Assembly: GCA_947179155.2 (NCBI GenBank)
Contig: OX359284.1
Span: forward strand, 6,132,932 to 6,196,931
Direction of reading: 5' to 3'
Length of the DNA stretch: 64,000 bases
DNA from: Hedera helix
Taxonomy: Eukaryota > Streptophyta > Magnoliopsida > Apiales > Araliaceae
Shown: in pieces, positions 1-11,667 of the stretch
How positions within the stretch are numbered: position 1 is the first letter of the stretch
Layout: every line of letters starts with the position of its first letter
The notes under the pieces: generated by a model
What the model saw: only the letters and a program-made list of their open reading frames with translations
The model's database searches: none
What the model was told of the DNA's origin: nothing
Translations under genes and position numbers: made by a program

Positions 1-134
1 CACTGTTGTAAGCAATCAAATAAATCATAAATATCACACTTCCTGTGGGTTCGACCCTTACTTACCATTATATTAAACTTACGTTGATAAAGTGATTGTA
101 AGGATTATTTTTGGAGTATTAACGACAACTTCTA
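1..134 (+). repeat. End of left LTR of Gypsy element 1
   Basis: Matches the end of the right LTR (about 10042-10175) with scattered differences. The left copy ends in TA where the right copy ends in the usual CA. The start lies outside the window. Confidence 0.9.
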
Positions 135-139
135 AATTT

Positions 140-156
140 TGGGGCCATTGCTGGGA
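140..156 (+). other. Primer-binding site of Gypsy element 1
   Basis: TGGGGCCATTGCTGGGA lies 5 nt after the LTR end. It is a decayed version of the site in element 2 (16441-16458), TGGCGCCGTTGCCGGGGA, which I recall as the tRNA-Asp-type Athila site. The C-to-T and G-to-A type differences fit age. Confidence 0.75.
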
Positions 157-198
157 AAGTGATTGTTTTTATAAATTTTCTTTATTTTCTTTTAGTTT

Positions 199-1521
199 AT
201 GACTCGATCCTCTCACTTAACTGATTTAAAATTTGATCCAGAAATAGAGAAAACTGCGAAAAGAATAAGGAAGGAGACTCATCGAGGAAGTAACATAACT
301 ACGGATTTTGAAGAAGTTTTTACTACACCACCAGGCTTAAATGTAGTGCTCGTATTACTGACTTCATCCAGCAATTTAGAAGAAGAAGAGATGGCTACCC
401 CGAATTTATGTCAACAACCATTATATATAGAATATCCTTCTTTAGATGTTGCTTTTGAATTGAAATCTGGCTTAATTCATCTTTTGTCGACTTTTCGTGG
501 TCTTACAGGTGAAGATCCATATAAGAATTTGAAGGAGTTCCATGTGGTCCACCATGAAACCACAAGGAGTAACGGAAGAACACATCAAGCTTAGAGGTTT
601 TTTTTTTCCTTAGCATATTTGGCAAAGGATTGGTTGTACTATCTTTCTTCCAGTTCGATACAATCCTAGGATGACATGAAGAGGCTATTTTTGGAGAAGT
701 ATTTTCCTGCTTCAAGAGTCGCCAACATAAGAAAGGAGATATGCGCCATCAGACAGTTTAGTGGAGAAACTCTTCACGAGTATTGGGAAAGGTTCAAGAA
801 GTTGTGCTCGTGTTGTCCACAACACCAAATTGACGATCAACACCAAATTCAGTACTTCTATGAGGGATTGCTACCAATGGATAGGAGTATGATCAATGTC
901 GTAAGTGGAGGAGCATTGTTTGATAAGACTCCAGATGCCGCAAGGAATTTAATAGCTAACATGACGGCTAATTCATAGCAATATGGAACTTAGATGGACC
1001 ATGCGCCTAAAAGGGTGAATGAGGTTGGCTCAAGCAATATTGAATGACAGATTTTGGACTTAACTGCTATGGTTCGTTAAATATCTGTGGGGAACGTGCA
1101 AGTTGAGAAAACTTATGGAATCTATTTGTCATTGGATCATTCAACAGATACTTGTCCAACATTGCAAGAAGATGACACAGTTGAGCAAGCCAATGTAGCG
1201 GGAAATTTCCAAGGACAACCTCAGAGAAGATATGATCCCGACTCTAAAACTTACAACCCAGGATGGAGGGATCATTTTAATCTGAGTTACGAAGGAAACA
1301 AGCCACCGATGCAAAATGTTTTACCAAATCGACAACAAGGTTTTCAACCAGCCCAACAACAGTACCGACCTAGACAGACAACGCTTGCTAATTCTGGGAC
1401 ATCACTTGAGGATATGTTCAAATCATTCATGACTCAAACACAATCCTTCATTAATCAATCACAACAATTTCAGCAAGAGACAAGGACTTTCATTCATAGC
1501 TTGGAAAATCAGATGAGTTAA
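199..1521 (+). pseudogene. gag: gag pseudogene of Gypsy element 1
   Basis: Encoded the structural polyprotein that packages element RNA. The frame begins at 199 with an Athila-like N-terminus (DPEIEKTAKRIRKE at about residues 12-25). A typical gag core follows at 676-978, with ICAIRQFSGETLHEYWERFK and later YFYEGL. A Gln-rich stretch (1310-1480) and the segment ending ENQMS are also typical. The zinc-knuckle region near 1120-1160 keeps DHSTDTC, but the first cysteines are replaced (YGIYLSLDHS). Frame breaks lie near 594, 978 and 1521, so no full product is possible. It is followed directly by the protease region. Confidence 0.85.
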
Positions 1522-1546
1522 TTAGCTACCACATGCAGTTGGGCGA

Positions 1547-2768
1547 TTGAACTCTCAAGGCTCGGGGAAGTTTCCCTCTCAAACGGTGATCAATCCGAGA
1601 GAGAATGCAAGTGCCATAACCTTGAAAAGTGGAAAACAGATAGATACACCGAGGGATACTGTTGAATTTGAAAAGGATAAGGAGGAGGTCGAAATTTCGA
1701 AGGTAACCCCTAGTCCTTCTATGCAGCTCAAGACTAATACTTTACCTTTTCCTCCCAGGAATCACCGAACTGAAAAGAAGGATGAGAAAGATAAAGAGAT
1801 TCTGGAAACTTTCAGGAAGGCAGAGGTGAACATTCCTTTACTAGATGCAATCAAGCAAGTGCCAAGGTATGCAAGATTTCTAAAAGAATTATGTACTAAT
1901 AAGAGAAAGTTAAAAGATGATGAAAGAGTGACTGTAGGAGAAAATGTATCTGCTCTCCTTCAAAGAAAAATGCCCTCAAAGTGTAAAGATCCGGGTATGT
2001 TTACCATTCCCTGCAAGATAGGTAATACCAGGTTTGAGAGAGCTATGCTAGATTTAGGAGCATTAATTAATGTTATGCCACTATCTATTTATGCTTCTTT
2101 ACATCTAGGTCCTTTGAAAAATACTAGTGTCAATATCCAATTAGTTGATCGTACTAACACGTACCCTGAAGGGGTAATTGAGGATGTGTTAGTGTATGTG
2201 AATGAATTAATATTTTTTTGTAGATTTTTACATTGTGGACATGGATGACAATACATCTCCAAATCCTGCTCATATTATGTTAGGGAGACCATTCTTGAAA
2301 ACGGCAAGAACAATGATTGATGTGTACAATGGGACCTTGACCATGGATTTTGACAGTGAAAAGATTCAATTTAACATTTATGAGGCCATGAGGTACCCTA
2401 TTGATATTAATCCTGTTTTTGCTATTAATGTCATTAATTCTTTGGTGCATAAATCTTTCGACCACATTCACATGAAAACCTTGGAGGATGCTATCATAAA
2501 TAGTTTAGAGCTGGAAAAGGAAGAAGAGATTGAACAGAATGCGAAATTAAAGGATACAATAGCTGCACTACAGTCGTTACCAAAAAATTCAGATAAGTAT
2601 ACAGTTTCATCCATTCAACTACCTATGACTCATGAAAAGTTATTACCTTCTGTTGTGCAGGCTCCGAGATTGGAATTAAAGCCCTTACCAACCCACCTGA
2701 AATATGCATATCTAGGGAAGGGGGAAACACTACTAGTCATAATTACAAATAATCTAACCAAAGTCTAA
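1547..2768 (+). pseudogene. Aspartic protease region of Gypsy element 1
   Basis: This is the linker and retroviral-type aspartic protease that would cleave the polyprotein. The frame from 1547 reads through a charged linker (EKKDEKDKEILETFRKAEVN), then the substrate-binding region and the active-site motif LDLGALIN near 2050, an Athila form of the D-T/S-G triad. A frame change near 2235 leads to the second half, with IMLGRPFLKTARTMID, the usual protease flap and C-terminal motif. It ends in a stop at 2766 before the reverse transcriptase. The overlap of the two frames at 2235-2248 marks a small indel. Confidence 0.8.
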
Positions 2769-2852
2769 GAAGAAAAGTTGCTTAGAGTCCTAAGGGACCA
2801 CATACAAGTCTTTGGTTAGACAATTGCAGACATCAAAGGTATTAGCCCAGCT

Positions 2853-3509
2853 ATGTTTATGCGTCGTATTCTTTTAGAAGAGGGAGCCAAACTTAAGAGA
2901 GATGCTCAACGAAGACTGAATCCACCCATGATGGAGGTAGTGAAAAAAAAGGTTTTGAAATTACTCGATGCAAGTATTATCTATCCTATCTCAGGTAGTC
3001 AATGGGTAAGTCCAGTACAGGTAATTCCCAAGAAAGCTGGTATAACTATCGTTAATAATGATAATAATGAGTTAGAGCCTACTCGTCTGCAAACATGATG
3101 GAGGGTGTGTATTGATTATAGAAAGTTGAATGTTGTAACTAGAAAATATCATTTTCCTCTCCTTTTTATTAACCAAATGTTAGAAAGATTAGCTGGCCAT
3201 ACTTATTACTGCTTCCTAGACGATTTTTCAGGTTATAACCAAATTATGATTGCGCTGGAAGATCAAGAAAATACTACTTTCACATGCCCATTTGATACAT
3301 TTGCATACCATAGGATATCCTTCGGACTTTGCAACGCACCCGATACTTTTCAGAGATGCATGATAAGTATATTTTCTTATCTTCTTGAAAATTGCATCAA
3401 AGTATTTATGGATGATTTCACAATTCATGATAATTCTTTGGATGCATGCTTAAATAACTTAACTCGAGTACTTGATAGATGCTTAGAAACTAATCTTGTT
3501 CTAAATTGA
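2853..3509 (+). pseudogene. Reverse transcriptase of Gypsy element 1
   Basis: RNA-dependent DNA polymerase domain. Visible motifs are the entry region (LKLLDASIIYPISGSQWVSP), the MCIDYRKLNVVTRK block, FCGL-type SFGLCNAPDTFQRCM and the catalytic VFMDDFTIHD near 3400-3430, the FMDD form used by Athila. A TGA at 3096-3098 and a second TGA at 3507-3509 interrupt it. Homologous sequence (CHFMVEQGIVLGH type) continues past 3510 in the same frame, so the second stop is a point mutation rather than an end. Confidence 0.85.
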
Positions 3510-4260
3510 GAAATGTGTCATTTTATGGTAGAACAAGGTATAGTACTGGGTCATGTGGTTTCAGCTAAGGGAATAGAAGTGGATAAAGCTAAGATAAAAA
3601 TTGTTGTCGCTTTACCTTACCCCGCAAGTGTGTGGGAGATATGTTCTTTTCTTTCATGCAAGTTTCTATCGAAGGTTTATTAAGGACTTCTCAAAAATAG
3701 TTATACTATTGTGTAAATTGCTACAAAAGAGGTAGAATTCTAGTTTGACAATGAGTGCAAGGAGGCGTTTGACAAATTGAAGAAGCTATTGACCTCCACA
3801 CCGGTGATATAGCCACCAAATTGGAATTTACCTTTCGAGATCATGTGTGATGCCAGCAACTATGAAGTAGGGAATGTTTTGGGCCAACTAGTTGACAAAG
3901 CCGCGCATGCCATCTATTATGTTTCTCGGACATTGAATGCTGCTTAGATTAACTATTCTACAATGAAAAAGAATTATTATCTGTTATTTTTGCTTTAGAC
4001 AAATTTAGATATTTTCTTCTTGGTACTAAAGTAATAGTTTATTCTAACCATGCTGCTCTTAGGTATCTGCTGATAAAGAAGGATTCAAAACCTAGGATCA
4101 TAAGATGGATCTTGTTGCTCCAAGAATTTGACTTGAAAATAAAAGATAAAAAATGAGCTGACAATTTGGTGGCAGATCACTTAAGCAGACTAATCAAAGA
4201 GGACGACGCACTTCCATTGCAAGATTCCTTTCCCGATGAGCATATATTCTCCATTGATAA
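3510..4260 (+). pseudogene. RNase H region of Gypsy element 1
   Basis: Continues from the reverse transcriptase. In changing frames it reads the connection domain and RNase H: a MCDASNYEVGNVLGQ-like block at about 3844-3890, YYVSRTLNAA near 3917-3945, NHAALRYLLIKKDSKPRII near 4048-4100 and DNLVADHLSRL near 4159-4190. Stops occur at about 3944 (TAG after NAA) and 4153 (TGA). At least one indel is needed near 3640-3660. The domain would degrade RNA in the RNA:DNA hybrid. It is non-functional. Confidence 0.75.
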
Positions 4261-5563
4261 GGTTGCACCCTAGTATGCAAACATTGTTAATTATTTAGTA
4301 AATGCTTATATTCCTAGTAAGTTCTCAAAAATTCAAAAAGAGAAGCTTAAGAGTGATGTGAAACGGTATGTATGGGATGACCCCTACTTGTGAAAATTTT
4401 GTACTGACCAGGTAGTTAGAAGATGTGTGCCTAACTCTGAGTTTTTGTCTATTCTAACTTTCTGTCATTCTTATACTTGTGGAGGTCATTTTGGACCAAA
4501 ATGAACAACTCGTAAGATTTTAGAATGTAGTTTCTTTTGGCCTAGTATTTTTAAAGACTCCTATCTGTTTTGTAAGTCGGGTGCTAATTGTCAAAAGACA
4601 GGAAATATATCAAGTCAGAATCAAATGCCACAAAACCATATTTTGATTGTTGAAATTTTTGATGTTTGGGGCATTGATTTTATGGGACCATTTCCTATTT
4701 CTTATGATAATGTTTACATTCTTCTAGCTATTGCCTATGTTTCTAAATGGGTGGAGGCTAAAGCCACCAAGTCTAACGATTCTAAAGTTGTTGCAGAATT
4801 TGTCAAGTCTAACATATTTGTCAGGTTTAGGACTCCAAGGGCTATCATCAGCTATAAAGGAATGCACTTTTATAATAAGACACTAGCAACGCTGTTCGAG
4901 AAATATAATGTTATACACAGAGTTTATATTACTTACCATCCACAGAGCAATGGCCAAGCAGTGGTCTCCAATCGTGAGGTTAAGTCCATTTTGGAGAAAG
5001 TAATTCAACCTAACAAGAAAGATTGGAGTATAAAATTAGAAGATGCATTATAGGCTTATCGAACAACATATAAAACTCCTATCGGCATGTCACTGTATAG
5101 GATCGTCGAGAAACCATGTCATTTACCCGTAGAGTTAGAACATAAGGCTTTCTGGGCGATTAAATAATACAACATGCGCATGACTAAAGCTGGAGAACAT
5201 AGAAAGTTACAGTTACAAGAGCTGGGAGAACTACGCAATGAGGCTTATGAGAGCTTGAAATTGTACAAGGAAAAGACAAAAGAATTTCACGACAAGAAAA
5301 TTTTAAGAAAAATGTTTGTGCTTGGTCAAAAAGTTCTTTTGTACAACTCCCGCTTGAAACTGTTTCCAGGAAAGTTGCATTCTCGATGGGAAGGACCATT
5401 TGTGATTGTTAATATTTCCTCTCATGGTGCGATAGAGATTCAAAACCCACGAACGGGAAGAATATTCAAAGTGCATGGTCATAGGCTTAAACTGTTTTAT
5501 GAAGGGTATCAAGTGGAAGACATCGAGCTCGTGGAATTGATAGATCTTGTTTATCAAGCTTAA
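4261..5563 (+). pseudogene. Integrase of Gypsy element 1
   Basis: Catalysed insertion of element DNA. A degenerate HHCC zinc region at about 4460-4610 (CGGHFGPK, NCQKTGN) has TGA stops at 4391-4393 and near 4501. The core from 4625 holds FDVWGIDFMGPFP with the first catalytic Asp, IISYKGMHF where the second Asp is expected (here Tyr), and HPQSNGQAVVSNREVK with the third acidic residue region. A TAG at 5051 breaks the core. The C-terminal part (5174-5563) has the usual KVLLYNSRLKLFPGKLHSRW block. Loss of the second Asp would inactivate the enzyme even without the stops. Confidence 0.85.
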
Positions 5564-5610
5564 ACAAAGGACGATGTCGAGCAAACGACACTAAACAAAT
5601 GCACTTGTTG

Positions 5611-5622
5611 GGAGGCAACCCA
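5611..5622 (+). other. Conserved GGAGGCAACCCA motif after pol
   Basis: An exact 12-mer 48 nt past the integrase stop. The same 12-mer follows integrase in element 2 at 22017-22028. Its role is unknown. It may be an RNA signal such as a splice or translation element for the downstream ORF. Confidence 0.6.
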
Positions 5623-5779
5623 TCGTTTATATTTGTTATTTTTTCTTTGAAATTTCTAACTTCGGTTCTTTTCTAATTAGTATCTTAGGGATTCTTTCAT
5701 GCTTGCATTAATGCTTTGCCATTCTGTTCCAGGCTTTACGGTACAAAACATGTTAGATGTAGAAAAATACAGCATATCA

Positions 5780-6000
5780 TCACCCTGTCCATGGTGGTGC
5801 GCCACAAATACCATTGGAACGGCGCGGGGCGCGCCAGTATGCTAGCCCATTTTTAAAATCTTTGGAAGAACGGCGCGGGGCACGCTACTTTAATACAGCA
5901 TAAGGCGCGAGGCACGCCACAAAGCCTAATTTTAAAATCTCTAGAATAACAGCGCGAGGCGCGCTACCACAAGAAGGAATTATGGCGCGGTTGTGCCGAT
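5780..6000 (+). repeat. GC-rich palindromic repeat cluster, element 1
   Basis: Five variants of a near-palindrome start at 5821 (GGCGCGGGGCGCGCC), 5872, 5903, 5951 and 5983. They are separated by AT-rich spacers that repeat TTTTAAAATCTTTGGAAGAA-like text. A similar cluster lies in the LTR at about 9030-9175. The spacing alternates at roughly 50 and 31 bp. Confidence 0.75.
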
Positions 6001-6549
6001 GATAGTTTTTTGAAAAAAAATATAAAGCGGCCCAATCGAATTCCTCCCATTAGTTTCTTTTTCAACTTCGAAATCTCCTTTAAACTCTCTCACACTTCTA
6101 AAAGTTCTAACCCTCATTCCAAAATCGAGTAGGATTACTCATTTTCACCCAACTATAGTTTTCACACTAAACCCCATCGGTAGAAGGCATTCTTCTCCTT
6201 GACCATCGGCTGCATCACGTAAGTGCCAATTTTCTTGTGTTTTTAGTTAGGTTAGACAATTTAATACTCTGTGGTTAGATTTGGATTAAGTTTGGGGGTA
6301 TTTGCTGCTTCTTTAGTATTGTTAATTGAGTGTGTGCTTCTTTGGGGTTTGGATTGCACTGAGATTGGGTTGTGTTCTACTTATTCATCATATCATTCAG
6401 ACACGCATTCACCTTGCACACCGCCTGTTTGACAAATTGCTTCAAAAAGGGTTTGGTTTTTGCATTGCTTTGCTTGCTTTGGTTTGGGAATAAGCAATCA
6501 TATTTGGGAAATGACAATGAGGCTCCAGCTCTCGGTCTGCGCACAATTT
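6001..6549 (+). other. Untranslated spacer with internal polypurine-like motif
   Basis: The spacer between the GC cluster and the extra ORF has no convincing coding frame. At 6288-6300 it carries AAGTTTGGGGGTA, identical to the polypurine tract before the right LTR. Confidence 0.5.
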
Positions 6550-7660
6550 TGATCTTACACGGTTTGTCACTGAGGAGGCATTGGATAAATATCACAATGT
6601 CCTTATCGGCAAGACGTTTGTGTTAAAGAGAGGACTGCGATCGATGGGGAACTTGACGGTGATATGGGCTTGATGATTGCACAACAAAACTGGGTACATT
6701 TGACTATCCAACCAGGGCTAGCTGTGGTATCTATAGTGAAGGAATTCTATGCTAACGCTGTGAATCGGATAAACTATGTCGTCCAAGTGCGCGGAACATC
6801 AGTGTCTTTTAGCAACTCTTCGATCAACTCATACTACAATTTGCCTGACCACGAGGGTGAAAATGAGTATAGTGAGTGTGATATCGGTCTGACCAATGTG
6901 ATTCTCAGTTTGTGCAAGCCAGACATTGAGTAGATATTACGACAAGGAACTTTCGAAGAAGTAAGCTTTCCCTACACTGCTCTTAGTCGCTGTGGGAAGG
7001 CTTAGTATAGTTTCATCTGCGCCAATTTGATGCTAACTAGGCATCAAAATGATGTGACCAAGGATCGGGCAATTTTGTTGAATGCGATCATAGACACTTA
7101 CGATATTAATGTGGGGAAGGTTATTCAAGGGTCCATTTTGAAGTTTTTGAAGGGGAAGACATCTGGCAGTTTACCTCATGGTTCGCTTATTACGGGTTTG
7201 TGCCGATGGGCCAAAGTTCAGTGGAGTGCAGATGATATTCTTCAACTACCCATAGCAATGATTGATCACAATACCATTTCGAAGTACAAAGTCTGGGATG
7301 GTGGTGTTTCCCATCCTCGGGGTGAAGGCTTTTTTATTCAACCCGATCCGTAGCTTGATGCACCTGAGCCTAAACCAGTGGACGAGCCTATCACGCCCGC
7401 CACGGCTGCTGCCATTCTAGATGCTATACGGGGACTTCATCGGAAGGTTAATCGCCAAAACCGCTGAATTAACAAACAAAACAAGAAGATTGATACGGTG
7501 GCGGCATGGATGGATGATGTGATGATGATGATGATGTCTTACATGTACTCGGGTGCTAGTTCCAGTTCTAGTTCTCAATTTCCAGTTCTTCCTGCCATTC
7601 CAGATTACCCTCAAGACTCTTCGGACGAGGCGAGTGACGACAATGCTTTATTTAAAGGAG
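6550..7660 (+). pseudogene. Extra ORF with plant transposon-protein pattern (env position)
   Basis: Athila elements often carry an extra ORF between pol and the 3' LTR, sometimes called env-like. In Pfam terms the closest family I know is the putative plant transposon protein domain. The sequence shows FVTEEALDKYHNVLIGK near 6560-6610 in one frame. After a frame change at about 6640 it shows PGLAVVSIVKEFYANA near 6710-6760, VRGTSVSFSNSSINSYYNLP near 6787-6846 and LPHGSLITGLCRWAKV near 7170-7220. Stops at 6931, near 7003, 7351 and near 7465 break it. An acidic, Ser-rich tail (7498-7660) is in frame with the 7027 part. Its function in any element is unproven. Confidence 0.65.
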
Positions 7661-8854
7661 TCTTCTGTTTTAATTATGTTTATTTTTACTCATTTAGGGC
7701 AATGTCGTACATAAGTTTGGGGGTATATAGGTTATTATTTGTGTTGCATTGTCGCATTTCATTAGTAGTAATTCGTATAATGCATAATAGGACATGTTTA
7801 TTTGTCGTTCATATCACATGAAAAAAAGAAGATAACATTTTCATTTTAGGAATCATGCATTGCATTTTGTCTCAGTCAAGCGATTGTTTCGATTTTGAGT
7901 GGTCAGAATAGCCTATGATGATAAAGTGGGGAGTTATAGGTTTAATAAGATGAATGATGATTGTAAGTCCAATTCTTGAATATAGGTAGTATTTGCAGAA
8001 TTTAGAAATCCTAAGCACTCTTTGCACACGAATTCCATGTGCTGAATTAGTTGAAGTTGGGATAGGTTGATAAAATGAGGTACCATTAAAAGATAATGGA
8101 AAGTCTGTTGATTACTAAAACACATTCAATGAATGAGAAAAAAATATATGAGGTTATTACTTCGATGTTTATTGAAAAATAAATTGAAGAGAAAAATAAA
8201 TATATATAAAGATGAAGCGGAGTAGTTGAATGAAGAATCATGTGTGAGTATGATGGATATGAGCATTCTTGGTTAGTTTGTCTTTGTGGCCTCTATTACT
8301 TGAACGAGTAAGCCTTAGGAGTGTCTTTACACTTAGTATCTTAAAGCCGACTGATTTGGGAGTCATTGGTGGAAAGTTCGCTATACGGGTAACTTTGGAA
8401 AGCCTAAGAAAGATAAACATTGCACATACCAAGAAAAAAAATAAAGATAAGACAAAAAGAAAAAAAACAGGAAAAAATATATTAGCTTGATGGTATTAAT
8501 GTGTTAAGGCGATTATATAGATGAGTATTACATTCTTAGATGGTATTGAAATTCGATTAATTTATATAGCTTTTTCACCGGTTTAATGAAGCGGAATCAC
8601 ATACACACGTAAAGGATCAAAAATTCTGTGATGCTAATTATAATTTGAGATATGGATGATAAATGATTCTGAAATTTTGTTTTAGTTATTGCTGATAAAT
8701 CTCTGAGGCTGTAATTTTTAATCATTATGTTAGGACGTAGCTTGATTGAATCGTTTTTAGTTGAGTACGTGTTAGAGTACTTTTTGTTTTTCAGTTCCTT
8801 GTTATTTGTTTTTGTTTGCTTGAGGACAAGCAATTGTTCAAGTTTGGGGGTATT
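7661..8854 (+). other. 3' untranslated region of element 1 with two polypurine tracts
   Basis: No coding signal is visible. AAGTTTGGGGGTA occurs at 7713-7725 and again at 8840-8852. The second sits 2 nt before the right LTR and is the functional-position polypurine tract. Confidence 0.7.
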
Positions 8855-10175
8855 TGATGGGTAGGTTTTACACTTACGAATTGGATGTGTCTAACCTTCA
8901 ATTATTGATTATTTCGTAAGTCTTTTAGTTACTTTTCATGTGTTTTGTGTTAGGTGAAGGATGATGCATTTGGTCAAAAATTGGATCAGGAAAGGCAAGG
9001 AACTGGAAAGCACAAGAAATCAGAATTAAAGGCCTGGTGCGGTCGCACCAAGATCATGAAGAGAAGCGACGCGAGCCGCGCCGGTACCAATTGAAGAGTT
9101 AAAATCCTTGGAAGGATAGTGCGGGGCGCGCCGGTTACAAGTCATAAAGTGGCGCGGTGGTGCCATTATGGGATTTTAGTTGCCAACTACTTTTTATTTT
9201 GCAGAAGTTGTATGCCAAAAGGATTTGTAATACGGTTAGGATTGATGTGAGCTAACTAGGTTTATGTTAGTCTATAAATACTTCTCTTGGAAGGAGTTAT
9301 AGGATCTCTCTCTATTCTTTTTGGTATTCAATAGAATTCAGACTTGGAGCGAACTTGAATGCATGTCAGGCTAAGTATTTTTATTCAGTTTTAAGGGATG
9401 TTGAATCTTATTTATAATTTATGATTTAATTGAGTTATCAATATTTATTCCTTCGTTTGTGAAATCTATTCTTGATGATATATTTTAATTGACTAATGAT
9501 AATTGATTTGATTAATTTGATAAGGGCCCATTGAATTGATTCGATTATTATCATCTGCTGGATTAAGGTATAGTATTAAGCAAACAATGTTATATCTGAT
9601 CATAAGTAACGATTAGTGATATTTGATTGTGGTCAAGTTTTTAAGTATTGCTATGATTATCAAGAAGGCAAGTTAAATAATCTGCGATTGTACGATTGTT
9701 GCTTGGAATAACCTAATTCCCTAATTCTTAATGCTCCTATTATATTAAATCTAGGCTGATAGTTCTAGCTTGTATGATAGTTAGAGTCTAGTGGGGGCGA
9801 TCGTCACATTAGATCTAAAACCTAAGGGAAATTTTGAGTAACACGAACTGTGGTTATCTAGGATTATTGATTTTATTGAAGGAAAGATATTGGTTGATTT
9901 GATTGTATCATAATTGTGAAATGATGATACTGAACTGAAGAACTGAAGTTTGTAAATCATTGGATAATTTTATTATTATTTCCTGTTTTTCTAGTTAAAA
10001 CTATAATTTCAAAACTCCCCTTTTCATTATTACTTGTTATTCACTGTTAGAAGTAATCAGATAAATCATAAATATCACACTTCTTGTGGATTCGACCCTT
10101 ACTTACCATTATATTACATTTACATTGATAAAGTGATTGTAAGGATTATTTTTGGAGTGTTAACGATAGCTTCCA
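8855..10175 (+). repeat. Right LTR of Gypsy element 1
   Basis: Starts TGATGGGTAGG directly after the polypurine tract and ends TTCCA at 10175, where similarity to the left LTR tail (to 134) stops. Length is 1321 bp. A GC-rich palindromic cluster lies at about 9030-9175. TCTATAAATAC at about 9271-9281 is a likely TATA box. Confidence 0.85.
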
Positions 10176-11667
10176 TCCTCATTCTGATAAGTAGTTCATT
10201 ATTAATACTGTATTAACGTTTTACTATCTATCTGAAATTCATAGTATTAACATAACATGATCAGTCCATATTACCAATACTCTCATTCAGATTAATAGAT
10301 CTTTAATAATTCTAAGTTATATAAAAGTAAAAACATAACAATATTCTGATGATAATAAATAATATTATTTCATAATATTCGGTTACATGATTTGTTTGTT
10401 CATATAACAACAGTCATTATGACTTTATAAAAATACAAGTAAATAAAGTATAAAACCTAGTTCACGCTTCTTCTTTACTTTCATGATCTTCTTATCATTG
10501 TTCTTTAACTGCAAATAAAGTTTTATTTACAAGAATGAGCACGACGGCTCAACAAGTCTAACTAATAACACATACACAATTTATGCTTTCATATAAATTT
10601 TAACATACTTTGACTTATCATACATCTCAATTAATAATCATGTTTAATTCATACTCCACTAGAATATATACTTCCTACATAGTCATATGTATTATCACAT
10701 TAACAATTAATATTTAATTAACTCCTAACACATGCTACTTAATCTCATATATCACTTTCATGTATCATCTTCACATAACAAATAAGGGATAGAAGACTTG
10801 CCTTGTGTTTAGTATAAATACAAGCTTAACCCTGTTCCGAAAACTCCACACAGTCATTTAGTGCATAAGCGGTTAGAATCATCGTATCATATAAATTCAT
10901 AAGTCTTATATTAACTTATTTAAACTATTTCAATAGGTGGAATTATTAAAAAAATTGGTTAACTCAAAAACTCATTTTTAAGCCAAATTTTCCAGATTTT
11001 GGGCAGATTATTTTCCAAATTCATATTTTTTATTTTTTCAAAATTTCACGCATTCGTTACTTCCGCCTCTACAACTTTCATAAAGGTGGCCAAGATAGAT
11101 TCCTAACACAAAGAACATATAACATAATTACAAAAGCATAATTTTGATTACCTCTTAAAGTGCTAGCTTTATTACTTTTAATCCTTCAAGCTCTCAACTA
11201 ATACTTTCTATATGATTATATTAGCTTTTCAAACTCTAGATTACTTAGTGGATTATGAAGAGTGAAGGCTTCTATTTATAGGATTTTTTAAGTTAGAGTA
11301 AAATGGTAAAAATGAAAACCAGGCTTTGGCTCAAAGTTTGGCTTGGCTTTAACTTTAGCTGCAAGCTTGGCTCCAAGTTTGACTTGTTTCTAAGCTTTAC
11401 ATTTTGTCTCCAAGCCTTAAATAACAAAGACCCTAATGCCCTTCATCTAGCTTGCTAAATGACCTTTTATGCCATTCCAATATCAAATCTCATATGTTGA
11501 CTTTTTACTATTTATAGTTGACTTTTTATATTTATACCGTATTATTTTCATATTATTATCGTATAATTTCCATATTCTATTCATATAATTTTCGTATTAT
11601 ACGTGTATTTGGGAATAGTGATTAGGGTTAGGTTAGAACCCTTAGGATTTTTAGGATTTAGGTTACA
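10176..11667 (-). repeat. Remnant of a long Gypsy-type LTR, host of element 1
   Basis: Resembles the solo LTR at 49255-52893 read the same way. Both hold a CAAGAATGAGCA...CTCAACAAG stretch (10531 here, about 49578 there) and a minus-strand TATAAATA (11273-11280). On the minus strand it probably begins TGTAACC at 11667. Element 1 interrupts it at 10175/10176, and the other part lies left of the window. Confidence 0.5.

Larger units (their letters stand above)
1..10175 (+). mobile_element. Athila-type Ty3/Gypsy retrotransposon 1 (left LTR cut by window edge)
   Basis: The order is LTR end, primer-binding site, gag, protease, reverse transcriptase, RNase H, integrase, an extra ORF with the plant transposon-protein pattern, polypurine tract and LTR. 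This is the Athila layout of the Ty3/Gypsy superfamily. The last 134 bases of the left LTR align with the end of the right LTR (8855-10175), so this is one element. All frames carry stops and frame changes, so it is dead. The element sits inside an older LTR-like sequence whose right part follows at 10176. Confidence 0.9.

Noticed and set aside
7417..7614. Minus-strand His-rich frame
   Set aside because: It is antisense to the Met/Asp-rich tail of the extra ORF in element 1.
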